Source: Mucilaginibacter flavidus (GTDB taxonomy: Bacteria; Bacteroidota; Bacteroidia; Sphingobacteriales; Sphingobacteriaceae). From it: 64,000 bases of DNA. The stretch lies in the NCBI RefSeq assembly GCF_024055575.1, contig NZ_JAMXOE010000004.1, forward strand, positions 62,001 to 126,000. The letters run 5' to 3'. The notes under the pieces were generated by a model, which was not told where the DNA came from, did not search any database, and saw only the letters and a program-made list of their open reading frames with translations. Position 1 is the stretch's first letter. Each line of letters opens with the position of its first letter. Made by a program: the position numbers and the translations under genes. Positions 45,266 to 54,120 of the stretch are shown one piece after another.

Positions 45266-46498
45266 ATGAATAAAACACAGTTAATTAACCAGCTTTTAAG
45301 CCTGCGCAAGGGCCGCAAATACCTGGAAATTGGCTTTAAAGAGCGGCACTTTCACTTTGATAAAATCTGCTGCGATTATAAGGTAGGCGTGGGGCCCCAT
45401 CCCGGCGCTACTTTCCATGGTAGCCCCGATAATTTCTTTCACCACAACAATGAGAAATTTGATATCATTTTTATTGACGGCGACCACGAGGAGGAGCAGG
45501 TGATTAAAGAGATAAATAATGCGTTGGCCGCTATTTCGCCGGGCGGGGTAATAGTTATTCATGATTGCGACCCACCAGATGCCTGGCACCAGCGAGAAGC
45601 GACTGAATTTAGCGAAGGTGAGAACTGGAACGGTACGGTTTGGAAAGCTGCGCTTCGGTTTTTTGATACCCTTGAATATAAATGCACGCTGGTCGACATG
45701 GACTGGGGCTGCGCCGTTATAGATACCTCGCAAAAGCAACAGCCAAAATTACTGCAACTGCCGGAAAAACTGACTTATGAAGACCATTTCCCGCTGCTGC
45801 AGGCCTACAAGGTATCTGTTGCACAATACATGCGGGCCTTTGTAAAAGTGTTTTTTCACGTGGCTTGCATGCATAACTGGAAACAGGTGTTCACCGAGGC
45901 GATGCAGCAGTTGCGCTCAAACGGCTTTAACGATATCAACCTCACCTTATTGGGCAACGATGATGACCTGCTGTGGGTATACTTTAAAGCAGGTGAACTG
46001 GACATGGATATAAATGTAATTTTCCATGATACTGAATTTACCAATTTTGAAAGGCCCGCTATGCTGGCCATTGAGGAGTTTGCCCGTAAAAACGAGGGCT
46101 TTGTATTGTACCTGCACAGCAAAGGGGTGAGCAATCCGGGCGATACCACCAAGGCTAAATGGCGCCGCCTGATGATGCGCGAATTGGTTGACAACTGGGA
46201 AATATGCGTGGCGCAATTGCCTGAATACGATATCATCGGCGTTAACTGGCGCGAGATGCAGCCCGTGCCGCACTTTTGTGGCAATTTTTGGTACGCCTCA
46301 ACCCGGCACATCAGAAAACTTGCCGACTTCCGCCAGTATTATGATAACCCGCGATTTCAGCTGTGGGATGCTTTTAATAACAAACGGCTGGGCTGCGAAT
46401 TCTGGATAGGCTCGTACCGCGAACAGCCAAGAGTGCTCTCGTTGTATTGCAAAAATGTCGATTTCTGTAACCATGCTTACTGGAATAACCAAAATTAG
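45266..46498 (+). CDS. methyltransferase-like and glycosyltransferase-like fusion protein
   Basis: In this 410-residue protein, residues 1-175 look like a methyltransferase-24 domain: GRKYLEIGFKERHFHFDKI, then FDIIFIDGDHEEEQVIKEI and SPGGVIVIHDCDPPD. Residues about 195-410 look like a separate glycan-modifying domain, with VACMHNWKQVFTEAMQQL, a FVLYLHSKGVSNPG motif often present in polysaccharide-synthesis proteins, and PHFCGNFWYASTRHIRKL. The glycine-rich SAM loop is poorly conserved (EIGFKE), so the first domain may be inactive or atypical. It starts 6 bases after the three-domain enzyme. Confidence 0.7.
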   Translation: MNKTQLINQLLSLRKGRKYLEIGFKERHFHFDKICCDYKVGVGPHPGATFHGSPDNFFHHNNEKFDIIFIDGDHEEEQVIKEINNALAAISPGGVIVIHDCDPPDAWHQREATEFSEGENWNGTVWKAALRFFDTLEYKCTLVDMDWGCAVIDTSQKQQPKLLQLPEKLTYEDHFPLLQAYKVSVAQYMRAFVKVFFHVACMHNWKQVFTEAMQQLRSNGFNDINLTLLGNDDDLLWVYFKAGELDMDINVIFHDTEFTNFERPAMLAIEEFARKNEGFVLYLHSKGVSNPGDTTKAKWRRLMMRELVDNWEICVAQLPEYDIIGVNWREMQPVPHFCGNFWYASTRHIRKLADFRQYYDNPRFQLWDAFNNKRLGCEFWIGSYREQPRVLSLYCKNVDFCNHAYWNNQN

Positions 46499-46524
46499 TA
46501 ATCCGTAATAGCCCCGATTTTTAA

Positions 46525-47238
46525 ATGAAGGATACGCCTATCATCCTTAATAATTTTAACCGCCTAACCTCAACCCGCAATATGTACGGGTTTTTAAAGC
46601 AGCGTGGATTTACCAATGTGGTTATATTGGATAATAATTCAAGCTATCCACCACTTTTGGATTGGTACGAGACGTTGCCAGACAAGGAAGTAGTTAGATT
46701 TAGGGAGAATTTTGGTGCTGCATGTTTATTTGACAGTGGTTTTTTGAATAGTATCGATAGCGAATACATCGTGTATTCAGATTCTGACCTGGAGCTGAAC
46801 CCGTTGATGCCAGATGATTTTTTGGAAGTTATGAAGGCGGTGATGTTAAAATACGACGAAAAAAAGATTGGCCTGGCTTTAAGGATTGATGATGTGCCGG
46901 AAGAATGTTATAAAAACTGTTTCACAGGTTCGATAAACTGGGAAAAACAATTCTGGATAAACCAGCTGGAAAAAGACGTTTATAAAGCGATGGTAGACAC
47001 CACTTTTTGCCTGCTGCACAAACCCGAACATCCTGATTTTAATGCGCTGCGCATAGCCGGCGACTTTACGGTAAGGCACCTGCCCTGGTACCTTCGCTAC
47101 AGCGACCTGAACGAAGAAGAATTTTATTTTATTGAGCACGCCAATACCCAGTCGAATTTCAGGAATGGATATTTTGAGTGGCTGAATGAACCACCTGAGC
47201 AAACAATTAAATTTGAAACAATAAAAAATGGAGCCTAA
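46525..47238 (+). CDS. GT-A family glycosyltransferase
   Basis: The 237-residue product resembles a compact GT2-like enzyme: TPIILNNFNRLTSTRNMYGF, VVILDNNSSYPPLLDW, and the acidic motif VYSDSDLEL (SDSD at about residues 88-91) that would bind Mn2+ and the nucleotide-sugar. The RENFGAACLFDSGF segment precedes it, as in GT2 enzymes acting on surface polysaccharides. It has no membrane helix. Its stop overlaps the next start by 11 bases. Donor and acceptor are unknown. Confidence 0.78.
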   Translation: MKDTPIILNNFNRLTSTRNMYGFLKQRGFTNVVILDNNSSYPPLLDWYETLPDKEVVRFRENFGAACLFDSGFLNSIDSEYIVYSDSDLELNPLMPDDFLEVMKAVMLKYDEKKIGLALRIDDVPEECYKNCFTGSINWEKQFWINQLEKDVYKAMVDTTFCLLHKPEHPDFNALRIAGDFTVRHLPWYLRYSDLNEEEFYFIEHANTQSNFRNGYFEWLNEPPEQTIKFETIKNGA

Positions 47239-47905
47239 ATATTTCATAGCAGTTTACACCAACGAAGTAAAGGATTACTGTGATGAGGTATTTTTTAGTA
47301 ATTTATTTGAAGTATCCGCGGGGCAGCCTGTGTTTGTGGTGGATAATACTATTGGCGATAGCTATTTTAACAAGCTGCAAACCAGTTTTAAGGAACGGGG
47401 CTATTTCAACTTCCGCGTTTATCACCTTGAAGTTTCGGAGGAACCTAAGGTGAGCCAGTTTCAGCGCAACGTATGCGATTCGGTTAATTTCCTTCGCGAC
47501 ATTTACCTTACCCAAACCAGCCTGCGATACTTTTTGATCATCGAAACAGATGTTTGCTCACCTGCCGACCTGCTGAGCAGATTTGAAGACGGAATATCGA
47601 GGCTCGACGCGCAAAACCCAAATTGGGGAATAGTTGGCGGCTTGTATTACCATGGCTTCCATAACTATGATTTTGACAGCACTGTTACCAGCCTGGAGCC
47701 AACCGGTCATTGCCTGTCGGGCTGCAGCGTGTATAAAAGGGAACTGATTGAAAAATTTCCCTTCCGGTACGATCCGCAAAATCTTGGGCACTTCCCCGAT
47801 GCGTTTATGAGTTTTGATGCCGGCAGCGCTTTTAGTCTGTGGAACGAGCATCAAATAAAATGCGACCACCTGCACAACCCGGTGAACGGGTTGCGGGTAA
47901 AATAG
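47228..47905 (+). CDS. glycosyltransferase-like protein
   Basis: The 225-residue protein has strands and loops like a GT-A fold: MEPKYFIAVYTNEVKDYCDE, QPVFVVDNTIGDSYF, and FLIIETDVCSPADLL, where ETDV takes the place of DxD. The later SGCSVYKRELIEKFPFRYDP is typical of GT2-type acceptor regions. It is coupled to the previous gene by an 11-base overlap. I cannot name its family with certainty, so the activity is inferred from fold and neighbours. Confidence 0.62.
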   Translation: MEPKYFIAVYTNEVKDYCDEVFFSNLFEVSAGQPVFVVDNTIGDSYFNKLQTSFKERGYFNFRVYHLEVSEEPKVSQFQRNVCDSVNFLRDIYLTQTSLRYFLIIETDVCSPADLLSRFEDGISRLDAQNPNWGIVGGLYYHGFHNYDFDSTVTSLEPTGHCLSGCSVYKRELIEKFPFRYDPQNLGHFPDAFMSFDAGSAFSLWNEHQIKCDHLHNPVNGLRVK

Positions 47906-47933
47906 TCCCCTAACTAATCCGACCCCGGATTTT

Positions 47934-48572
47934 ATGAAAATCAGTTTAATTCATCCCAGCCGCAATCGCGCGCAACAGGCCTGTGAAACCGCGTTGCTTT
48001 GGATTGACAGCGCCGATAACGAGGTTGAGTACATCCTGTCGCTGGATGATGATGACGAAAGCAGGATAAGCTACCTCGAACTGTTTCCGCAACAGGTTAT
48101 GTTTTCTTCAAATGCCAACCGTTCGGCTATCGACGCCATAAACAACGCCGCCAAAATAGCAACGAGCGATTTGCTTATCGTTATCTCCGACGATTTTTAT
48201 CCTTTCGACCATTGGGATTCGCTGTTGCTTGCGGAAGTAGGAGGAAAAGCCGATTTTTTAATGAAGACCCAGGACGGCATACAACCCGAACTAATTACCC
48301 TGCCAATAATGGACAGGGCCTACTACAACCGTTTTGGCTACATCTATCACCCTGATTATCTGCATATGTTTTGCGATAACGAGCTAACTGCTGTTGGGCA
48401 TATCTTGGGCAGGGTAATCACTTCAACTTTGTTATTTGAACACAAACATTACAGCGTTGGCAAGGCCGACAGGGACGCTCTCTACATAAGAAATGATAAC
48501 ACCTGGGACCAGGGCCTTAACCTGTTTAGCGAACGCCAGAAAATCAATTTCGGGTTAAATATTGCATCGTGA
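47934..48572 (+). CDS. GT2-like glycosyltransferase
   Basis: The 212-residue product begins MKISLIHPSRNRAQQACETA, the RNR motif of GT2 enzymes. It continues EYILSLDDDDESRISYLELF (acidic DDDD near residue 38), NRSAIDAINNAAKIATSDLLIVISDDFYPFDHW and a later KTQDGIQPE. The pattern is consistent with a nucleotide-sugar-dependent GT-A enzyme lacking membrane helices. It starts 28 bases after the previous gene and is followed by the FkbM-type gene. Confidence 0.78.
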   Translation: MKISLIHPSRNRAQQACETALLWIDSADNEVEYILSLDDDDESRISYLELFPQQVMFSSNANRSAIDAINNAAKIATSDLLIVISDDFYPFDHWDSLLLAEVGGKADFLMKTQDGIQPELITLPIMDRAYYNRFGYIYHPDYLHMFCDNELTAVGHILGRVITSTLLFEHKHYSVGKADRDALYIRNDNTWDQGLNLFSERQKINFGLNIAS

Positions 48573-48588
48573 AATACAGGTAAAAAAT

Positions 48589-49197
48589 ATGGGCTACTCG
48601 CAAAATAATGAAGATGAGTTTGTTTTAGAATATTTCGGTGGTTTTAAAGGCACGCTGCTTGAAATTGGCGCCAATAATGGCACTGACCTGAGTAACTCAA
48701 AGTTATTGATTGAAAACGGCTGGCATGCACATCTTGTAGAGCCCGGAAGCAGTTGCGCCGATTTGTTTTTACGCCATAGCCTAAATCCCAATGTTCATAT
48801 CTACAATTTTGGTATTGGCGACCGCGATGAAAAAGTAAAGTTTTGGGAAAGCGGCAACCACGTTCCAAACGGGCACGACAAAGGGCTTGTTTCAACCGCC
48901 GACTTTGAAGAAACCAAACGCTGGCCCCATGTGGAGTTTACAGAATGCGAAATTGAACTGGTAAAATGGGACACATTTTACAACGAACTGAGGCCAACAT
49001 TTCACTTTATTTCGATAGATGCAGAGGGCAGCGACTGGACAATCCTTCAACAAATTGATTTACAGGCCGTAGGTTGCCAGGTTTTATGTATTGAATATAA
49101 TAGCAAGCCAGAATTGCTGAACTTGTTTACAAACTATTGCAATGGCTACAGGTTAGCCGTGCAAAATATGGAGAATTTGATATTTGTCACTGACTGA
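48589..49197 (+). CDS. FkbM-family methyltransferase
   Basis: I start at the ATG at 48589 (MGYSQNNEDEFVLEYF), with AGG about 9 bases upstream; an in-frame TTG at 48562 would overlap the previous gene. The 202-residue product has the FkbM pattern: GTLLEIGANNGTDLSNSKLL (SAM-binding GANNG), HLVEPGSSCADLF, NPNVHIYNFGIGDRDEKVKF, and FHFISIDAEGSDWTILQQID (ISIDAEGSE-like motif). FkbM enzymes O-methylate sugars or polyketides. It ends the glycan group, 48 bases before the first cargo gene. Confidence 0.9.
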   Translation: MGYSQNNEDEFVLEYFGGFKGTLLEIGANNGTDLSNSKLLIENGWHAHLVEPGSSCADLFLRHSLNPNVHIYNFGIGDRDEKVKFWESGNHVPNGHDKGLVSTADFEETKRWPHVEFTECEIELVKWDTFYNELRPTFHFISIDAEGSDWTILQQIDLQAVGCQVLCIEYNSKPELLNLFTNYCNGYRLAVQNMENLIFVTD

Positions 49198-49245
49198 TCC
49201 CCGGTGCTTTCTTTATCACAACTTTTTTGAAACATCACCGCTAAA

Positions 49246-52200
49246 ATGAGTTTAACCGCAACAGCAAAGTTAACATCGAAGGCTACCGCAGAGGGGCAAT
49301 CGAAAAGAACTGCGCTGCGTGTTGAAAGCAAACCGCCTGCTAAGCAAACCGCCGACACGGAGGAAGCAACCGCCGAGAGGACACGGGAGGCATCGCCATA
49401 TACCCACAATTTTGGCGTTGTGCCGTTATACCCGGGCAGGCAGCCTTTTGTTCAGCCCAAACTTACAGTAAATAAACCCGGCGATAAATACGAGCAGGAA
49501 GCCGACAGCATGGCCGATAAGGTAATGCGGATGGCTGAGCCATCCGCCGGCGAAGTTTTAACCGGTAATATCAGCGATGTGGTTCAGCGCAAATGCGATG
49601 CGTGCGAGGATGAGGATAAGGACAAAACGCCGGTGATGCGCAAGGAAGAAGGCGCCGTTGATGATTCGGATGAACAGGCGGTAATGCGAAAAAAGGAAAG
49701 CGCCGCAGACACAGATGAAGAGGATGGCGGTGAAGACGGAGAAGTAATGCGTAAGGAAGAAGACTCCGCAGACACAGATGAAGAGGATGGCGGTGAAGAC
49801 GGCGAAGTAATGCGCAAGGAAGAAGACTCCGCTGATACTGATGAAGATGACGGTGGCCAAGACGGAGAAGTAATGCGCAAGGATGACGAATCCGCAGATA
49901 CCGGCGAAGACGATGGTGGGGACGACGATGAGGTTATGCGCAAGGAGGAAGACCCCAATACCAATGCGAAAAACGATGAAGTCGACGAAGAACAAGTTAT
50001 GCGCGAGGCAGGTAAATCCGCCGCCGAACCGCAGGCCGCAGGCTCCTGGCAGTCATCTTTAAACAGCTCTAAATCGGGTGGTGCGCCTTTGCCGGTTGGT
50101 ACAAAAAGGTTTATGGAAAGTGCTTTCCAAACCGATTTCTCGTCGGTACGGGTGCATACCGACAGCCGGGCCGCCGAAATGAGCAAAGGCATACAAGCCA
50201 GGGCATTTACCCATGGCAGCGATATCTATTTTAACACCGGGCAGTTTACACCGGAAAATGCCGAAGGTAAACGCCTGCTGGCGCACGAGCTGACACATGT
50301 ACTGCAACAGCAAAATGGTGTTGCTCCAAGCCTGTTGCAGCGCAAAATGTCGAATGGCGGTGTCGGCGGCGGAGCCGCAGTACAGGTTGCCCCGGCAATG
50401 GCAGCACCTGCTGTGGCTGCTCCAACAGCGGCCCCCGGTGGTCCGGGCGCTGTGAGCGCTCCGCCATCGGCAAAACAAAGCCCCGGTGCAACACCAGGTG
50501 GTAGCGCTGCAAAAGGCGCACCTGGCGGTGAAAAAGGCAAGGAAGTAAAGCCGGTTGAAAAAGATAAAGACAAGTCGGCCGAAGCGCCGAAAGCCGATAC
50601 ATCAAGCACAACAGCCTACCTGGCATCATTACAGCACCAGCAGCCAACGGACTTCATTAGCTCGATGAAGAGTGCCGATGCCGATGTAAACCAGATACAC
50701 GGTAAAGAGAAGGACGACCTGCAAAAAGATATGCCGGTTATTGACCAACCGACCGGCCTGCCTACGCTCGAAAAGACCATCGCCACCCGTGCAGCCATGG
50801 AACAAGCTGCGGCAAAAAAAGCTGCTGCTGCAGCGAAAAAAGCTGGTGGTGAAAAGCCTAAAGCCGACACGCCGGAAATTAAAATACCCGAAAAACCGAT
50901 TGTGAAAACCCCACCGGCTTTGGCACAGCCCCAGGTTGACGACAGGGGTGTTTTTGAAAAGGCGTTGAGCAATTCGATTGCATCGCTGCCCACTACTGAT
51001 GACAGTATAAGCACCTCGCTGGGGCCAAGGCGCAAACCCGACCTTACCAATGATGCGGACCCCAATGAAATTAACAAGGAAAGCGCCGAGCAGGAAGCCC
51101 TTGTAACACAACAGCAAACAAATGCCGATGCCCTTACTAAACAGGATTTCGGCGAAAATAATATCTACCCCGACCTTAAACCCGGAAAGCTTAAGCCCGG
51201 AAACAAGTTAACGCCGCCTGCCCGGGTTAGCGGCGAGGCTGTTAAACCACCGGAGGCATCGGCCGAAGTTGTTGCAGCATTTAATACCGGCGCCCTATCA
51301 AAAATGCAGGTTGAAACCGCTGCCCAGGTACAAAAAAATGACGAGGCAGCTGCCAAAATGCAGGATGACAAGGACAAGGAGAAAAAGGACAAGATGCGGC
51401 AAATTGACGAGCAAACAGAACTCGCAAAACGAAATCAACAAAAGGAGCAGGCAAAGGCAAAAAAAGAAGTAAGTACGCAACGTGAGACCTGGACGGCTGA
51501 AAATGAAAAAATAACAAAAGACTACAATGATTCTGTAAAGCAGGAAAGTGATTCGAAGAGTGGTGAAATAGATACTAAAGTAAAAAAGACAAACGATGAC
51601 ATAGAAGCTGAATATAAAAAGAACGAGGATGATTTAGCTGATCAAAAAGCTAAAGCTGATGAAAAAGCGGCGGCTAAAAAGAAGGAAGCGGAAGAAAAAC
51701 AGGAAAGCGGCGGCTTCTTTAGCGCCGTCGGCGACTTTTTAAGTGATGTTTGGGATAGTATCAAAGATGCAGTCAACTTTATATTCGATGAGCTGCGCAA
51801 GGCCGTAAAGTTTATAATAGAAAAAGTTAAGGCGGCGGTAGATATTCTAATCGATGCCATACGCGATATAGTAGTAGGCCTGATAAAAGCATTTGGTGAA
51901 ATGCTGAAAACATTTGTAAATATTGCCTTCGCCGCCTTCCCGGACCTTGCCAAGAAAATCAACGGCTATATTGACGACGCTGTTGACTACAGCGTTGACG
52001 CTGTAAATAAATGGGCCGATGATTTAAAAAAGGCGGTGAACGCGCTGCTGGATGCACTTGGTGCCGCGCTCGATTTTATTTTATCGCTTTACCAGAAGGC
52101 GTTCAATTTACTAATAGATGCCCTAAAGTTTTTAACCGTCGGGCTGATGAAGATTCTGCAGGGGCTTGCCAACCTGGTGACCTCCGCAAGCCAGGCGCCT

Positions 52201-54120
52201 GATCATTTCTGGTCGCAGGTATCGGTTGAGGTGATCGGCCAGGACATTACCAACCCGCTGCCAAATGAAATCGGCTACGATAAGAGCAAGGACGAAACCC
52301 AGATCGGTAATGGTTTTGAAACCCTGGAATATGGCAAAAAGGCGCTGGGCATAGAAGACAAGAAAGAACCGGGACCAGAACAAGAGGCATTAACAGCTGA
52401 CGATGTAGTCAACAACGAAGTAGTTGAAAACCTGCAGCTCGACCCGGCGCTTGCCGAACAACTGCAATCCAAAGGCGATGGTGAGACAGAATTTGGAGGA
52501 ACGCCGGGAAATGAAACAGCCCTTGACGATGCCCGCGCCGACGCGTCGCAGGCAGACGCCGCTAAGGCCGAAGCGATGAAGGGCGCCGATAGCGGAACCA
52601 TAGATGCCGCTAAAGGCGCAGCTGAGCAGGTAGTGGATAACGCAGGCAAGGTAGGGCCATTTAAAAACGCATGGGAGCGTGGTCAATATGTGCTGGGGCA
52701 GATAAAAACTGCCATATCAACATGGTGGGGTAAAAATAGCGGTAAGGTAATAGCAGGGCTTATTGCAGGCTTGCTTGCGGGTATAGTGCTCGAAGTGGTA
52801 ACCGGCGGTGCTGTTACCGCGGCGATACCGGTGATAATGGAGCTTTTGGCCACCCTGTTTGCCGCACAGGATATCGCGGACGGCATAGTATTCCTGGGTA
52901 CGTATGTAGTATCGGCATGGCAGGGGCAAATTGCGAAGGGTGCAATGGCACTCGCCCGTACCTTCGTGAAACTGATAATGGCCTTTATTTTCGACCTGAT
53001 TGGCGGCGGCGAAATGATAAAAGGCATAAAAGGGGGCATCAAAGCAGCCGAAGAGGGTGGCGCGAAAGGCTTAATGCAGTTTGGAAAATCGGCAGCCAGG
53101 AACCTGGCCGCAAAAGAGCTTAAAAACGTAGCCAAACTTGGCACAATTGCCAAAGATGGCGCCAAAGCCGCTATGGAGAACGGGCGACTGGTGCTGAACG
53201 GTCTTAAAACCGGCCTGAAAGACGGCGCCAAATCGTTAGAGGAACTGTCGGCCGGTCTATTGAAGAAGTTCAGGTTTAAGAAGTTTAAGATAGAGCTTAA
53301 GAAATTCAGGTTCTATTTGTATGGTGAGGTTAACCCGTGGGTGCTGCTGGCAACCGGCGATCTTGTTGAAGTGAAAGATAAAGCAGGCGGCGTGATAGGC
53401 AAGGAGGGGAAATTTATGTCGAAAGAAGGCAAAGAGGTGGAGGGAATCCTGGTTGGGATTGGCGGGAAGAAATTTGCCAAAAGGCTAAAAAATTTAACTC
53501 CCGAACGTGGCGCCGACTTGTTTGCAAAGGTACACGCCATTTACGAAGCCAAAGCCGAAGCCAGGGCAGTAGCAGGTAAAACTTTGACCAAGGCTGAAAT
53601 CGAGGCCGAAGACTTAGCAATTCAGAAAGAAGTAAAGCAAATTATACAGGAAAGGGTTTCATTTGACCCGGTTGAATTTGCAAAGAAACATGGCCAGGCC
53701 GCTGCGGACGCGAAATTAAACAGGGACAAGCTTGCGCGTAGTTTGAAAGAAGCAAGTCCGGGTAAGGGCTTCGAAGCGCATCACATTGTGCCGGTTGAGC
53801 TTCTTGAGAAGAACGATGTATTGAAGAAAGCCGTAGCAGGTGGCTTTGATTTTAATGGCGAAATTAACGGCAAATGGGTAAAGCGTTTTAGCAGCAGGAC
53901 GGAAGAAGGGTTAAAAGGAGTGCACGCCAGCCATCCAAACTATACCGAAGAAGTTAATATGTTAATAAACGACACTTTACAAAAATCACGTAAATCTGTT
54001 AAAACAATGACTAATGAAGAAGCTGCTGAGATAATGAATACTGTGGCACTGAAAGTTAAGAAGGCATTAGCAAACGAGCCTACAAAAAAGCTTGACTTGT
54101 TTAAATTTGTAGAACCATGA
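49246..54120 (+). CDS. DUF4157 eCIS cargo: 1624-residue AHH-nuclease polymorphic toxin
   Basis: Order of parts: a leader (PKLTVNKPGDKYEQEADSMA, about 70-90) and VQRKCDACEDED (113-124); five 21-residue acidic repeats (146-250); the DUF4157 eCIS core (about 280-355, GTKRFMESAFQTDF, ARAFTHGSDIYFNTG, and HELTH at 347-351); Ala/Pro/Lys linkers; a charged coiled coil (703-818); long amphipathic helices (823-980); a hydrophobic segment (1167-1222); and a C-terminal AHH domain (GKGFEAHHIVPVELL, AHH at 1511-1513). AHH nucleases belong to the HNH/EndoVII group and cut DNA in polymorphic toxins. The stop overlaps the next gene by 4 bases. The toxic activity is predicted from motif only. Confidence 0.85.
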   Translation: MSLTATAKLTSKATAEGQSKRTALRVESKPPAKQTADTEEATAERTREASPYTHNFGVVPLYPGRQPFVQPKLTVNKPGDKYEQEADSMADKVMRMAEPSAGEVLTGNISDVVQRKCDACEDEDKDKTPVMRKEEGAVDDSDEQAVMRKKESAADTDEEDGGEDGEVMRKEEDSADTDEEDGGEDGEVMRKEEDSADTDEDDGGQDGEVMRKDDESADTGEDDGGDDDEVMRKEEDPNTNAKNDEVDEEQVMREAGKSAAEPQAAGSWQSSLNSSKSGGAPLPVGTKRFMESAFQTDFSSVRVHTDSRAAEMSKGIQARAFTHGSDIYFNTGQFTPENAEGKRLLAHELTHVLQQQNGVAPSLLQRKMSNGGVGGGAAVQVAPAMAAPAVAAPTAAPGGPGAVSAPPSAKQSPGATPGGSAAKGAPGGEKGKEVKPVEKDKDKSAEAPKADTSSTTAYLASLQHQQPTDFISSMKSADADVNQIHGKEKDDLQKDMPVIDQPTGLPTLEKTIATRAAMEQAAAKKAAAAAKKAGGEKPKADTPEIKIPEKPIVKTPPALAQPQVDDRGVFEKALSNSIASLPTTDDSISTSLGPRRKPDLTNDADPNEINKESAEQEALVTQQQTNADALTKQDFGENNIYPDLKPGKLKPGNKLTPPARVSGEAVKPPEASAEVVAAFNTGALSKMQVETAAQVQKNDEAAAKMQDDKDKEKKDKMRQIDEQTELAKRNQQKEQAKAKKEVSTQRETWTAENEKITKDYNDSVKQESDSKSGEIDTKVKKTNDDIEAEYKKNEDDLADQKAKADEKAAAKKKEAEEKQESGGFFSAVGDFLSDVWDSIKDAVNFIFDELRKAVKFIIEKVKAAVDILIDAIRDIVVGLIKAFGEMLKTFVNIAFAAFPDLAKKINGYIDDAVDYSVDAVNKWADDLKKAVNALLDALGAALDFILSLYQKAFNLLIDALKFLTVGLMKILQGLANLVTSASQAPDHFWSQVSVEVIGQDITNPLPNEIGYDKSKDETQIGNGFETLEYGKKALGIEDKKEPGPEQEALTADDVVNNEVVENLQLDPALAEQLQSKGDGETEFGGTPGNETALDDARADASQADAAKAEAMKGADSGTIDAAKGAAEQVVDNAGKVGPFKNAWERGQYVLGQIKTAISTWWGKNSGKVIAGLIAGLLAGIVLEVVTGGAVTAAIPVIMELLATLFAAQDIADGIVFLGTYVVSAWQGQIAKGAMALARTFVKLIMAFIFDLIGGGEMIKGIKGGIKAAEEGGAKGLMQFGKSAARNLAAKELKNVAKLGTIAKDGAKAAMENGRLVLNGLKTGLKDGAKSLEELSAGLLKKFRFKKFKIELKKFRFYLYGEVNPWVLLATGDLVEVKDKAGGVIGKEGKFMSKEGKEVEGILVGIGGKKFAKRLKNLTPERGADLFAKVHAIYEAKAEARAVAGKTLTKAEIEAEDLAIQKEVKQIIQERVSFDPVEFAKKHGQAAADAKLNRDKLARSLKEASPGKGFEAHHIVPVELLEKNDVLKKAVAGGFDFNGEINGKWVKRFSSRTEEGLKGVHASHPNYTEEVNMLINDTLQKSRKSVKTMTNEEAAEIMNTVALKVKKALANEPTKKLDLFKFVEP
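49681..49995 (+). repeat. five 63-bp in-frame tandem repeats inside the cargo gene
   Basis: Units start at 49681, 49744, 49807, 49870 and 49933, each encoding 21 residues of the form VMRKEEDSADTDEEDGGEDGE; a shorter VMRKEEG unit precedes and VMREAGK follows. The second and third units are nearly identical; the last is the most divergent. The length in multiples of three keeps the frame if units are lost or gained. Confidence 0.92.

Noticed and set aside
49681..49995. CRISPR-like array
   Set aside because: The 63-bp units are contiguous, without spacers, and code in frame for a protein segment.
49584..50192. Ser/Pro-rich protein on the minus strand
   Set aside because: It is the complement of the acidic repeat region of the cargo gene; Ser-rich repeats arise from the GAA/GAT codons read backwards.
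50284..50298. HELTH motifs of the DUF4157 cores as active proteases
   Set aside because: The HExxH-like motif is a general feature of the DUF4157 core in eCIS cargo; I do not count it as the catalytic activity without the further ligands.
52275..53231. Long minus-strand frames
   Set aside because: They are antisense to the cargo gene, have no start signal and are rich in Ser/Ala/Pro as expected for shadows.
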